From: Pontibacillus halophilus JSM 076056 = DSM 19796
GTDB taxonomy: Bacteria; Bacillota; Bacilli; Bacillales; BH030062
Assembly (NCBI RefSeq): GCF_000425205.1
Contig: NZ_AULI01000010.1
Span: forward strand, 1 to 64,000
Reading direction: 5' to 3'
DNA length: 64,000 nt
Shown here: piece by piece, positions 8,362-14,541 of the stretch
How positions within the stretch are numbered: position 1 is the stretch's first letter
Layout: each line of letters starts with the position of its first letter
Notes under the pieces: model-generated
The model's input: only the letters and a program-made list of their open reading frames with translations
Databases searched by the model: none
What the model was told of the DNA's origin: nothing
Program-made: the position numbers and the translations under genes

Positions 8362-9495
8362 CTATAGAATAGAATCTCCTTCTAGTTTCACACGTTTCCT
8401 TACTCTTCTGTAATACAAGAGCGACATACTACCAAGAGCAGCAAATTCAACAGCAACAATAACAAAGATGACAAGCAGTAATAGGTCAGGCCCATTGCGG
8501 TCAAACGAAGTTACATTCATCATTATTAGCACGGTATACAAGAACGCCAAACACCCAAATATAGAAGCATGAATCGTGGCCACCTGCTTTGCATGCTGGA
8601 GGATATCTGTTGAGTTGCTGTAAAATGCAGGAGCTTCCTCTTCGTACTGTTGAGCCCAAATGGTCCAAAAGCCTAAGGTAGAGCGAAGTCTATAGAGCTC
8701 AGTCCATCCTGCTTCTCGATGTGATTGGGCGTAACCATACGCATTCCCTTTCTGATAATCCACAACGTACTTTATACGTTCGTTTCCTCGTTCCACAAAT
8801 GTATAACAGAGACCGAGACAGGAAACGCGATGCAGTTCATATCCCCTCTCATCCATAGACTCAAGCCATTGTTCTAGTTTATCTGGTGCGTACTGCCATC
8901 CAAATTTCCACCTTCTACTTATATTCCCTTGTGCAATTCGAGTGTTTCTCCCCGAACGGTCATAGGGAGACTCTCCCCCCATCCTCATAGAGGATCTTCT
9001 CAAGGATATAAATAGATAGGGAAGAACCGTCCATGAACATACCGCAATGGAAATCGTCACCGCCCAATAGGGACTTCCTTCTATATAGACCTCACGGCCA
9101 GATATCCAATCATTTAAGAAGAGGAACACTGCTACAATCGACATCAACAGAGCATAGGCAAGCGGCACCCCGAGACCCCAAAGCAGTTTACGATTTCTGG
9201 ATAAGAGCGTGTCCCGACCCGGGTAGAATTCAATCTCCTCTTCACTGAGAGATGTGCTTACAAATGTCCACCTTCTGTTTACGTTACGCGGTTCCCAACC
9301 ACCATCTTTTAGTCTCCCTGTTAATCCTTCCTTGTAAAGAATGCGATAAGATTGTCGCTGCCCTTCCGCTTCGTCAAATGTAAAGAATGGCCCTACCTGC
9401 TTTCTCATTCGCAATCCTTTCTTCTCCATGGATGATAGCCACTCTTCTGTTCGGTCAATCTGAAAACTCCAGAACGGCTTTAATGTTGTTCGCAT
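8362..9495 (-). CDS. Tandem DUF2812 membrane protein
   Basis: 377 residues. Two DUF2812 repeats are visible: one at about residues 5-75 (FWSFQIDRTEEWLSSMEKKG, then RYRILYKE-like sequence) and one at about 185-265 (KFGWQYAPDKLEQWLESMDE, then IKYVVDYQKG). Each is followed by a pair of hydrophobic segments (about 100-165 and 310-365). DUF2812 proteins commonly pair with a PadR regulator, as here. ATG 9495 lies one base after the PadR stop behind AAGGGGGGAG, so translation is probably coupled. Molecular function unknown. Confidence 0.85.
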   Translation of the reverse strand: MRTTLKPFWSFQIDRTEEWLSSMEKKGLRMRKQVGPFFTFDEAEGQRQSYRILYKEGLTGRLKDGGWEPRNVNRRWTFVSTSLSEEEIEFYPGRDTLLSRNRKLLWGLGVPLAYALLMSIVAVFLFLNDWISGREVYIEGSPYWAVTISIAVCSWTVLPYLFISLRRSSMRMGGESPYDRSGRNTRIAQGNISRRWKFGWQYAPDKLEQWLESMDERGYELHRVSCLGLCYTFVERGNERIKYVVDYQKGNAYGYAQSHREAGWTELYRLRSTLGFWTIWAQQYEEEAPAFYSNSTDILQHAKQVATIHASIFGCLAFLYTVLIMMNVTSFDRNGPDLLLLVIFVIVAVEFAALGSMSLLYYRRVRKRVKLEGDSIL

Positions 9496-9496
9496 A

Positions 9497-9823
9497 CTAC
9501 TCCCCCCTTTCGTAATCTTGTACATTCCTGTATAACTCTTTAATCCGTTCCATTTCTTGTTCCAATACCCAGCGTCCACTGTCTGTCATTTCGTACACCT
9601 TCTTGCGCTTCTCATCTGCGTAGACCGCAATGAGGTTGTTCTTCTGCATTTTAGTTAGCGTGCCATACACAGTACCCGATCCAAGTAGGATGCGCCCCTT
9701 GGTCAGATGTTCTACGTGTTTAATGATCCCATATCCATGCCTTGGCTCCGTCAACGAAAGGAGAATGTAGAAGGCTGTCTCAGACATGGGGAGATAGGCA
9801 TGTTCAAGTTTCTTGTTATTCAT
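9497..9823 (-). CDS. PadR-family transcriptional regulator
   Basis: 108 residues, a short PadR protein: winged helix in residues ~10-85 with LPMSETAFYILLSL, HGYGIIKHVE, GSGTVYGTLTKM and KRKKVYEMTDSGR, then a short helical dimer tail. PadR proteins usually repress their own operon and lift when a ligand binds. A matching inverted repeat lies on its promoter (9845-9879). It is the first gene of the run PadR - DUF2812 - GyrI-like - CotA - GNAT. Confidence 0.9.
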   Translation of the reverse strand: MNNKKLEHAYLPMSETAFYILLSLTEPRHGYGIIKHVEHLTKGRILLGSGTVYGTLTKMQKNNLIAVYADEKRKKVYEMTDSGRWVLEQEMERIKELYRNVQDYERGE

Positions 9824-9844
9824 CGGATTCTCCCTTTATTAACT

Positions 9845-9887
9845 TATGTCACACCTCGACTATATCGCACCGTGACATATTTAGCAA
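9845..9887 (-). promoter_or_regulatory. Promoter and PadR-type operator of the PadR-CotA gene run
   Basis: On the minus strand TTGCTA (9887-9882) and TATAGT (9864-9859) are 17 bases apart, a good sigma-A promoter. The perfect repeat TATGTCAC (9845-9852) and GTGACATA (9872-9879) brackets the -10 and spacer. ATGT...ACAT arms are the PadR operator type, so autorepression is likely. Confidence 0.78.
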
Positions 9888-9913
9888 CCTGTATTTTCCT
9901 TTAATAGAAAAGA

Positions 9914-9937
9914 TAAGATTATAAATATATAATCTTA
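9914..9937. promoter_or_regulatory. Perfect AT-rich palindrome between PadR and GNAT promoters
   Basis: TAAGATTATA (9914-9923), spacer AATA, TATAATCTTA (9928-9937): 10-base perfect arms. It lies about 25 bases upstream of a TATAAT (9962-9967) that could serve the + strand GNAT gene, and about 30 bases behind the PadR promoter -35. It is probably an operator or activator site; the protein is unknown. Confidence 0.55.
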
Positions 9938-9999
9938 ACCCACCACCCCACTTCAAACCATGTATAATGAAAAGAATTCCATAGATTGGGAGTGGTGTT

Positions 10000-10569
10000 A
10001 TGAACAGTAAAACAATGTATCCTTACTTGCCTACTTTAGAGACGGAACGCTTGCGATTAAGGAAGCTCACATTGGAAGATGTCGAGGATATTTACGAATA
10101 TGGGTCTAATGATGAAGTAACACGATACGTGACATGGGACACTCACCAATCATTAAGTGATTCGTTACAGTTTGTAGAGTTCGTACTGCAACGATATGAA
10201 GAGAAAGAGGTCGCCCCTTGGGGAATACAACTTAAAGAAACTGGTAAGATCATTGGGACGATTGACTTTGTTTCGAGGTCTCCACACCACCGTAAGGCCG
10301 AAATTGGATATGTCCTCTCACAAGAACATTGGGGAAAGGGAATTGTCCCAGAAGCTGTAAACGAACTTCTTACCTTTGGCTTCACGAAACTTGACCTCGT
10401 ACGAATTGAAGCACGTTGTTTTATTGAGAATGCTAAGTCTGAGCGGGTAATGGAGAAATCCGGGATGACATTTGAAGGGATTCTTCGAAAAGTCATGTTC
10501 GTTAAAGGGGAACATCGAGATTTAAAGGTGTATTCCATCTTGAAAGAGGAGTTCGATTGCAACAAATAA
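10000..10569 (+). CDS. GNAT-family acetyltransferase, RimJ/RimL-like
   Basis: 189 residues, ATG 10000 behind GGGAGTGG. The N-terminus LETERLRLRKLTLEDVEDIYEY is typical of RimJ/RimL-type acetyltransferases, followed by IGTIDFVSR, the acetyl-CoA loop HWGKGIVPEAVNELLTFGF, and IEARCFIENAKSERVMEKSGM. Members acetylate protein N-termini or small amines; the substrate here cannot be told. It is a single gene, divergent from PadR, and ends convergent with the sortase relic. Confidence 0.85.
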   Translation: MNSKTMYPYLPTLETERLRLRKLTLEDVEDIYEYGSNDEVTRYVTWDTHQSLSDSLQFVEFVLQRYEEKEVAPWGIQLKETGKIIGTIDFVSRSPHHRKAEIGYVLSQEHWGKGIVPEAVNELLTFGFTKLDLVRIEARCFIENAKSERVMEKSGMTFEGILRKVMFVKGEHRDLKVYSILKEEFDCNK

Positions 10570-10583
10570 TTTGATAAACAAAA

Positions 10584-10609
10584 AAGCAGCTTGATTATCC
10601 AAGCTGCTT
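10584..10609 (-). terminator. Terminator behind the sortase relic
   Basis: AAGCAGCTTG (10584-10593) pairs perfectly with CAAGCTGCTT (10600-10609). Read on the minus strand it is followed by a run of T's. It may also stop the GNAT transcript, with a weaker tail. Confidence 0.8.
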
Positions 10610-10622
10610 ACCATAATCGATT

Positions 10623-11066
10623 TCAAAGACTTTTCTTCTCCCCTTTTAATTCCGCAACGAGCACATAACGCTCTGGCGCTGCGCCAACGAAAGTAAATGG
10701 ATAGCACGTGGTCAAAGTGAGCGTCGCTGTGGGTTTTGGGACGATGACAGTTCGGTCGTCTTCATTCACACTCCTCACCTTTCGCACTTTGTACGTAAAT
10801 TCCCCAACTGACGTCGTGACAATGCGTTCATCATTTAACCCAATCTTTCCAAGCTCTCGGAATATAATATCCCGGTGCCCCGAAAGTACACGATTGTCCG
10901 CTTCGCCAGGCAGAACGCTGCCAGCATAATGCGCTACTCCTTTCTCTAATTCATTTTCATCCGTCCCATGATAGATAGGCAGGTTGGGATCGAGTTTCGG
11001 GATATAAAGTTCTCCTATGTGTTCACCTTTCTCAGGTCGAACGGCGTATAAAATAGCTTTATTTAT
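10623..11066 (-). pseudogene. Class D sortase relic lacking its N-terminus
   Basis: An open frame of 147 codons between a TAG at 11069-11067 and the stop at 10625-10623 encodes the catalytic domain of a class D-type sortase: GELYIPKLDPNLPIYHGT, HYAGSVLPGE, SGHRDIIFRELG (catalytic His), TLTTCYPF (catalytic Cys), VGAAPERYVLVA (catalytic Arg). There is no ATG, GTG or TTG early in the frame, and the upstream DNA does not encode the expected membrane anchor in any frame. All three active-site residues survive, so the 5' loss may be recent. No LPxTG-type substrate gene is nearby. Confidence 0.82.
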
Positions 11067-11156
11067 CTAATTTGGAGATAATGTCCCTTATGGTGACAAT
11101 CAATGTATAAGTCCAACGAGCTACTACAGTTCATCGTTTCCTATCCGTAACAATAA

Positions 11157-11194
11157 AAAGCGATGGCTCGATCCTATGCTTGAGCCACCGCTTT
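11157..11194 (-). terminator. Terminator of the small membrane-protein operon
   Basis: AAAGCG-x-TGGCTC on the left pairs with GAGCCA-x-CGCTTT on the right, with one internal mismatch. On the minus strand it is followed by TTTTTATTG. It lies 25 bases after the stop at 11219. Confidence 0.75.
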
Positions 11195-11218
11195 GTATAC
11201 TCGTTTACGAACATTTGG

Positions 11219-11521
11219 TCACTTTACCTGATATCTCATAATGCTCAGTCCATTCAACAGAACTGTAACGATGACGAGCGTAGATGCAACAGTCGTAATA
11301 CTACCTGCGAGATCCATAAGTGCTGAGAAATCTTCACGTTTCACCAGTTGATACAGATTGACCATCTGCAGACAAAGCGCGAGTGCACAAGCGCCCATGC
11401 TGATTAGCAGGTTTATTAGAAAAGGCCTTTGTAAAGACTGGTTACCTTGAACGAGATTTACAATTGGCAACGTGCATGCCAATAGCCCAAGCAGTAAAGT
11501 TCCTATGTTAATCATTTCCAT
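11219..11521 (-). CDS. Small membrane protein, three hydrophobic segments
   Basis: 100 residues, ATG 11521 with AGGGAGG upstream. Hydrophobic stretches lie at about 5-25, 35-57 and 72-92, with a short polar C-terminus (MRYQVK). I do not recognise the family. It starts 14 bases after the DUF817 gene and shares its strand and terminator, so the two probably form one operon. Confidence 0.7.
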   Translation of the reverse strand: MEMINIGTLLLGLLACTLPIVNLVQGNQSLQRPFLINLLISMGACALALCLQMVNLYQLVKREDFSALMDLAGSITTVASTLVIVTVLLNGLSIMRYQVK

Positions 11522-11535
11522 ATGTAACTTCCTCC

Positions 11536-12372
11536 CTATCTAGTCGGTGTATGTACAGTATGTATGTTCGTTTCCTCTTTCCCTTTCGCGCGTTTTAATG
11601 ATGCAACAATAAGGAAGCTAACGATGACGAGCAAGAGCCATGAACTTATCTTCCCGAAATGAACAAGACTCCACGCTTCCCTCTGGTTCGGGTACTCCCA
11701 CGCGCTGAAGAAAGTAGCAATATTCTCAGCAATCCAGATAAAGAATCCGATTAGCACGAACGAGAGAACCAGCGGCATCCGATAGCGTAATTCGTTTACG
11801 CTGTAAGAAACCGACGCTCTTAAGAAGACGATGACAACGAGTCCAGATAGCCACCACCGCACATCGATCCAGAAATGATGCGTAAAGAAATTAAAATAAA
11901 TACTAGCTGCGAGGGGAATTACGAGCCAAGATGAAGGCCACTTGATTAATTTTACATCGAGTCTTCTCCAAGCTTGGCAAAGATAGCTGGCGACACTTGC
12001 GTACATGAACCCACTGTACAGTGGCACGCCAAACACTTTCGAGTAGCCTTCTTCTGGGTATGACCAAGACCCCATATGAACCTTGAACAATTCAAGCGCA
12101 AGCCCAATGACATGAAACAAACTAATGACTTTCAACTCATCTCGTGTTTCCAAGCCCGAACGAAGCATCGCCCACTGCATCCCAATACAAATAAGGAGCA
12201 GCCAATCATACCTAGGAATAAGTGGAAGCGAAAGGACTTGTGTAAGGGCAAGCGCAGCAAAGATGACAACCGGGAATAAGCATGATAACGCCTGGTGCCA
12301 ACCGAAATGAAGCAGTTGCTGAAACCCCTTTATGGTTTTGTTCTTTATGTAAACCCCTCCTTTCCTTATCAT
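11536..12372 (-). CDS. DUF817 family membrane protein (YoaT-like)
   Basis: 278 residues from the ATG at 12372, with about eight membrane segments. Family features are FGWHQALSCLFPVVIF, MGSWSYPEEGYSKVFGVPLYSGFMYASV, the histidine pair in YFNFFTHHFWIDVRWW, and W.E...TFFSAWEYPNQ near the end. This is DUF817, of unknown function, with YoaT of B. subtilis as a relative. The start is odd: AAAGGAGGGG stands inside the frame and would suit an ATA codon at 12348, whereas the ATG at 12372 has only a weak site. Confidence 0.82.
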   Translation of the reverse strand: MIRKGGVYIKNKTIKGFQQLLHFGWHQALSCLFPVVIFAALALTQVLSLPLIPRYDWLLLICIGMQWAMLRSGLETRDELKVISLFHVIGLALELFKVHMGSWSYPEEGYSKVFGVPLYSGFMYASVASYLCQAWRRLDVKLIKWPSSWLVIPLAASIYFNFFTHHFWIDVRWWLSGLVVIVFLRASVSYSVNELRYRMPLVLSFVLIGFFIWIAENIATFFSAWEYPNQREAWSLVHFGKISSWLLLVIVSFLIVASLKRAKGKEETNIHTVHTPTR

Positions 12373-12423
12373 CGCACATCCACAGAATTGATCACTTTCT
12401 ATAGCTGACCTTCTAACACCCCA

Positions 12424-12453
12424 GTTTCACATAACCTTTGAAACTAGTGAAAC
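12424..12453. promoter_or_regulatory. Inverted repeat in the divergent DUF817/Yip1 intergenic region
   Basis: GTTTCAC (12424-12430) and GTGAAAC (12447-12453) are a perfect 7-base inverted repeat with a 16-base spacer. The position between two divergent genes fits an operator; no regulator gene is adjacent. Confidence 0.45.
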
Positions 12454-12467
12454 ACTTTATCATATTA

Positions 12468-12497
12468 TTGGATTAATTGGTAAATTTAAACTATAAT
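12468..12497 (+). promoter_or_regulatory. Sigma-A promoter of the Yip1-family gene
   Basis: TTGGAT (12468-12473) and TATAAT (12492-12497) with an 18-base spacer, 43 bases upstream of the ATG at 12541. Confidence 0.6.
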
Positions 12498-12540
12498 TCT
12501 GTAATTGTAAATAGCACTATCTAAGAAAGGATGACTACTT

Positions 12541-13161
12541 ATGAAAGATTCAACGTTTTCTCACCTTAAGATTGTTTGGACGAAGCCAGGCGAGACAATG
12601 AAAGCCGTGGTAGAAAATCCTTTTCGTCCTTTACCCGCTTTTCTCATTGTCTACATAAGCGTCTTCTATGAAGTGCTCAATCAAGCAGCGAATAGTTCTA
12701 TAATGGAGACTCTGTTACCATCTACATCGTTCGCCCTAATGTTTGTTCTCGCTCTATTCTTTGTACCGTTTTATTACTCACTCGCTCCTGTTTTATTTAG
12801 ATTTACAGGAAAATGGTTTGGAGGTAAGGCCTCCTATGAAGAACTCCAACAACAAGTTGTTGTCATGTCCTTACCGCGGTTAGTCAGCATTTTGACATGG
12901 GTTCCTTATTTAGCTTTATTCGGTAACTCCATGTTCAAAGAACAAATTCTGGTACCAAACCAAGGACTTTCGATTGTATTCTATATCCTAGTTGCGATTG
13001 AGTTCATCATTTCAGCTTGGGTACTTGTCATTCAACTGATTAGTCTGTCTGTTGTCCAACGCTTCTCATTATGGAGAGCGTTCTTCAACTTAGCCACAGC
13101 GTTTCTCGTTCTATGTGTAATTGCGGTGTTTATTTATGTAGGGGTTGTGATTATGATTTGA
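12541..13161 (+). CDS. Yip1-domain membrane protein
   Basis: 206 residues, ATG 12541 behind GAAAGGATG. The start LKIVWTKPGETMKAVVENPFRPL is the usual opening of bacterial Yip1-domain proteins, which carry four or five membrane helices (here about 30-50, 62-85, 120-135, 148-170, 182-204). Role unknown; homologues are often near transporters or stress genes. It is transcribed alone from its own promoter, divergent from the DUF817 gene. Confidence 0.8.
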   Translation: MKDSTFSHLKIVWTKPGETMKAVVENPFRPLPAFLIVYISVFYEVLNQAANSSIMETLLPSTSFALMFVLALFFVPFYYSLAPVLFRFTGKWFGGKASYEELQQQVVVMSLPRLVSILTWVPYLALFGNSMFKEQILVPNQGLSIVFYILVAIEFIISAWVLVIQLISLSVVQRFSLWRAFFNLATAFLVLCVIAVFIYVGVVIMI

Positions 13162-13294
13162 CTCTACCCGCTATAGAACGACCTGACGTAAGATGGCCGT
13201 ATATGAAGTGAATAGCACGAAAGTTTTTCATTTCGTGAGCATGGAGGAAAAACATATACTTTTATCGTAATGGTATGTGATAGGAGGGGTTGTC

Positions 13295-13462
13295 ATGAAG
13301 GAAAAACCAAAGCTTAAACCGATGATTGATGGTCGAAGTTTTGAAGACATCGTTATAGATGCTGCGGAGGAATCAAAAAAAAGAACAGATGAGTTAATTG
13401 CGAAGGTGAATCGACTGAAAGAAGAAAACAAAAGAAAGTACGGGTATAGGGACAAATCGTAA
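13295..13462 (+). CDS. Small charged protein, unknown
   Basis: 55 residues, ATG 13295 behind TAGGAGGGG. The protein is highly charged and mostly helical, with MIDGRSFEDIVIDAAEE in the middle and a lysine/arginine-rich end (RLKEENKRKYGYRDKS). It has no membrane segment and no recognised domain. The strong ribosome site and the T-tailed hairpin about 100 bases downstream support a real gene. Confidence 0.62.
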   Translation: MKEKPKLKPMIDGRSFEDIVIDAAEESKKRTDELIAKVNRLKEENKRKYGYRDKS

Positions 13463-13554
13463 CTTTACCAAGCACTGCTGATAAAATTTTCTATTGAACG
13501 TTAGGGTAGTATTTAACGTGTTGATTATTTTTCACGGTCAGGTGCAAGGGAATT

Positions 13555-13589
13555 AAAAAAGAGCGGAGGGGAGTTCTCGGCTCTTTTTT
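13555..13589. terminator. Bidirectional hairpin with A-run and T-run
   Basis: AAAAAAGAGC (13555-13564) pairs with GCTCTTTTTT (13580-13589). It can end the 55-residue gene and also lies at the 3' side of the minus-strand zinc-ribbon ORF. Confidence 0.72.
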
Positions 13590-13760
13590 TGGTTTACATA
13601 CACACAATTTGGTTAACGTGTGGGTGACTCGATATTCGCAGTTGCATTTTGGGTCATCGTACTTTCTCATTTCTAAGGGAGTAGTGTTCTCATCTAGAAC
13701 ATAGCGGATGAAACTGGTTGTTTTAGACTCATCGCTACATTTGGGACAGATTAAGATATT
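13590..13760 (-). pseudogene. Decayed zinc-ribbon ORF without a start codon
   Basis: The minus strand is open over this stretch and reads ICPKCSDESKTTSFIRYV, then LDENTTPLEMRKYDDPKC, NCEYRVTHTLTKLCVCKPKK. The CPKC, CNC and CVC cysteines suggest a small zinc-binding protein. No usable start codon precedes the first cysteine pair, although AAGGGGTG is present, and the frame runs through the terminator. Removing one A from the AAAAAAA run near 13583-13589 would give a stop inside the T-run. It is best seen as a degraded gene; an error or rare start is possible. Confidence 0.4.
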
Positions 13761-13801
13761 ATGCTGAACACCCCTTATTGAAGAGTTGTTGATTACTGAT
13801 T

Positions 13802-13840
13802 CACAAACAAAGACTGGAGCTTATCCAGTCTTTGTTTGTG
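13802..13840. terminator. Perfect 17-base hairpin without an obvious gene
   Basis: CACAAACAAAGACTGGA (13802-13818), loop GCTTA, then an exact complement (13824-13840). No intact gene ends here on either strand. It may be left from a lost gene or serve as a structured RNA element. Confidence 0.55.
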
Positions 13841-13938
13841 TTCTCTAACCGAATACTAACGAACGGAATGCTCTTTCACTATTATTCGCTCATCGAATCA
13901 TTCTAATCCCCTCCTCCTTCTCATCTTCTACATAGAAA

Positions 13939-13968
13939 AAGAGTTGCCTCCCTCACAAGGCAACTCTT
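13939..13968 (-). terminator. Terminator of the DoxX gene
   Basis: AAGAGTTGCC (13939-13948) pairs with GGCAACTCTT (13959-13968), followed by TTTTTC on the minus strand, directly after the DoxX stop. Confidence 0.85.
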
Positions 13969-13974
13969 CCCCAC

Positions 13975-14400
13975 TTACGCGCTCAATTGTTCTGATGTTC
14001 GTTTTGTTTTCTCTTTCGTAATAGCTAGGAAACGACTTCCTGACAAGGTCAACACAACAGAGAGGCCAAGTAAGGCAAGATCTAGCTCCCAGCCTGCCAT
14101 TTGCCCATTCCCGAAGAATCCGACCATAGGCAATTTCACGGTAACAATGGCCCCCACCATAACAAAGCCTAATAATAGCGAAGAAATACGCGTGTACAGA
14201 CCCAGGATCACTGCTAGCCCGGCTAGCACCTCAATGCCTGCCGTCATGTAAGCAAGAAAACCGGGTAGCCCGAGCATATCTTGAAACATGTTGACGGTAC
14301 CTCCCATGTTCATGAGCTTCTGTACACCGTGAGCAAACATAATCGCTCCTAACACAAGCCTTCCAACGAACAATCCCCACTCCACTTGTTTCGTGTCCAT
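13975..14400 (-). CDS. DoxX family membrane protein
   Basis: 141 residues, ATG 14400 behind AAAGGAGAG. Four membrane segments with the family's FVGRLVLGAIMFAHGVQKL at residues 11-29, MAGWELDLALLGLSVVL and a basic tail. DoxX-like proteins are linked to redox and thiol stress in Firmicutes (for example CatD with the CatE dioxygenase). No dioxygenase is adjacent here. An ATGTAAG/CTTACAT repeat lies 70 bases upstream and may be its operator. Confidence 0.87.
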   Translation of the reverse strand: MDTKQVEWGLFVGRLVLGAIMFAHGVQKLMNMGGTVNMFQDMLGLPGFLAYMTAGIEVLAGLAVILGLYTRISSLLLGFVMVGAIVTVKLPMVGFFGNGQMAGWELDLALLGLSVVLTLSGSRFLAITKEKTKRTSEQLSA

Positions 14401-14468
14401 GTCGTCTCTCCTTTGTTATAATAGTTTGATAACTACACCTTCAAGGTACCTTATCGGACGGAATAAAA

Positions 14469-14486
14469 ATGTAAGACAGCTTACAT
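14469..14486. promoter_or_regulatory. Inverted repeat upstream of doxX
   Basis: ATGTAAG (14469-14475), spacer ACAG, CTTACAT (14480-14486). It lies 69 bases from the DoxX start, where a promoter is expected, and is a good candidate operator for a redox-type repressor. The regulator is not in the window. Confidence 0.5.
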
Positions 14487-14507
14487 CGTTGCTAAATCGA
14501 CAAAAAA

Positions 14508-14536
14508 AGCAACAGTCTCTGGTAGAGACTGTTGCT
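14508..14536 (-). terminator. Terminator of the RND pump gene
   Basis: AGCAACAGTCTCT (14508-14520) pairs with AGAGACTGTTGCT (14524-14536), followed by a T7 run on the minus strand. Confidence 0.88.
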
Positions 14537-14541
14537 TCATG

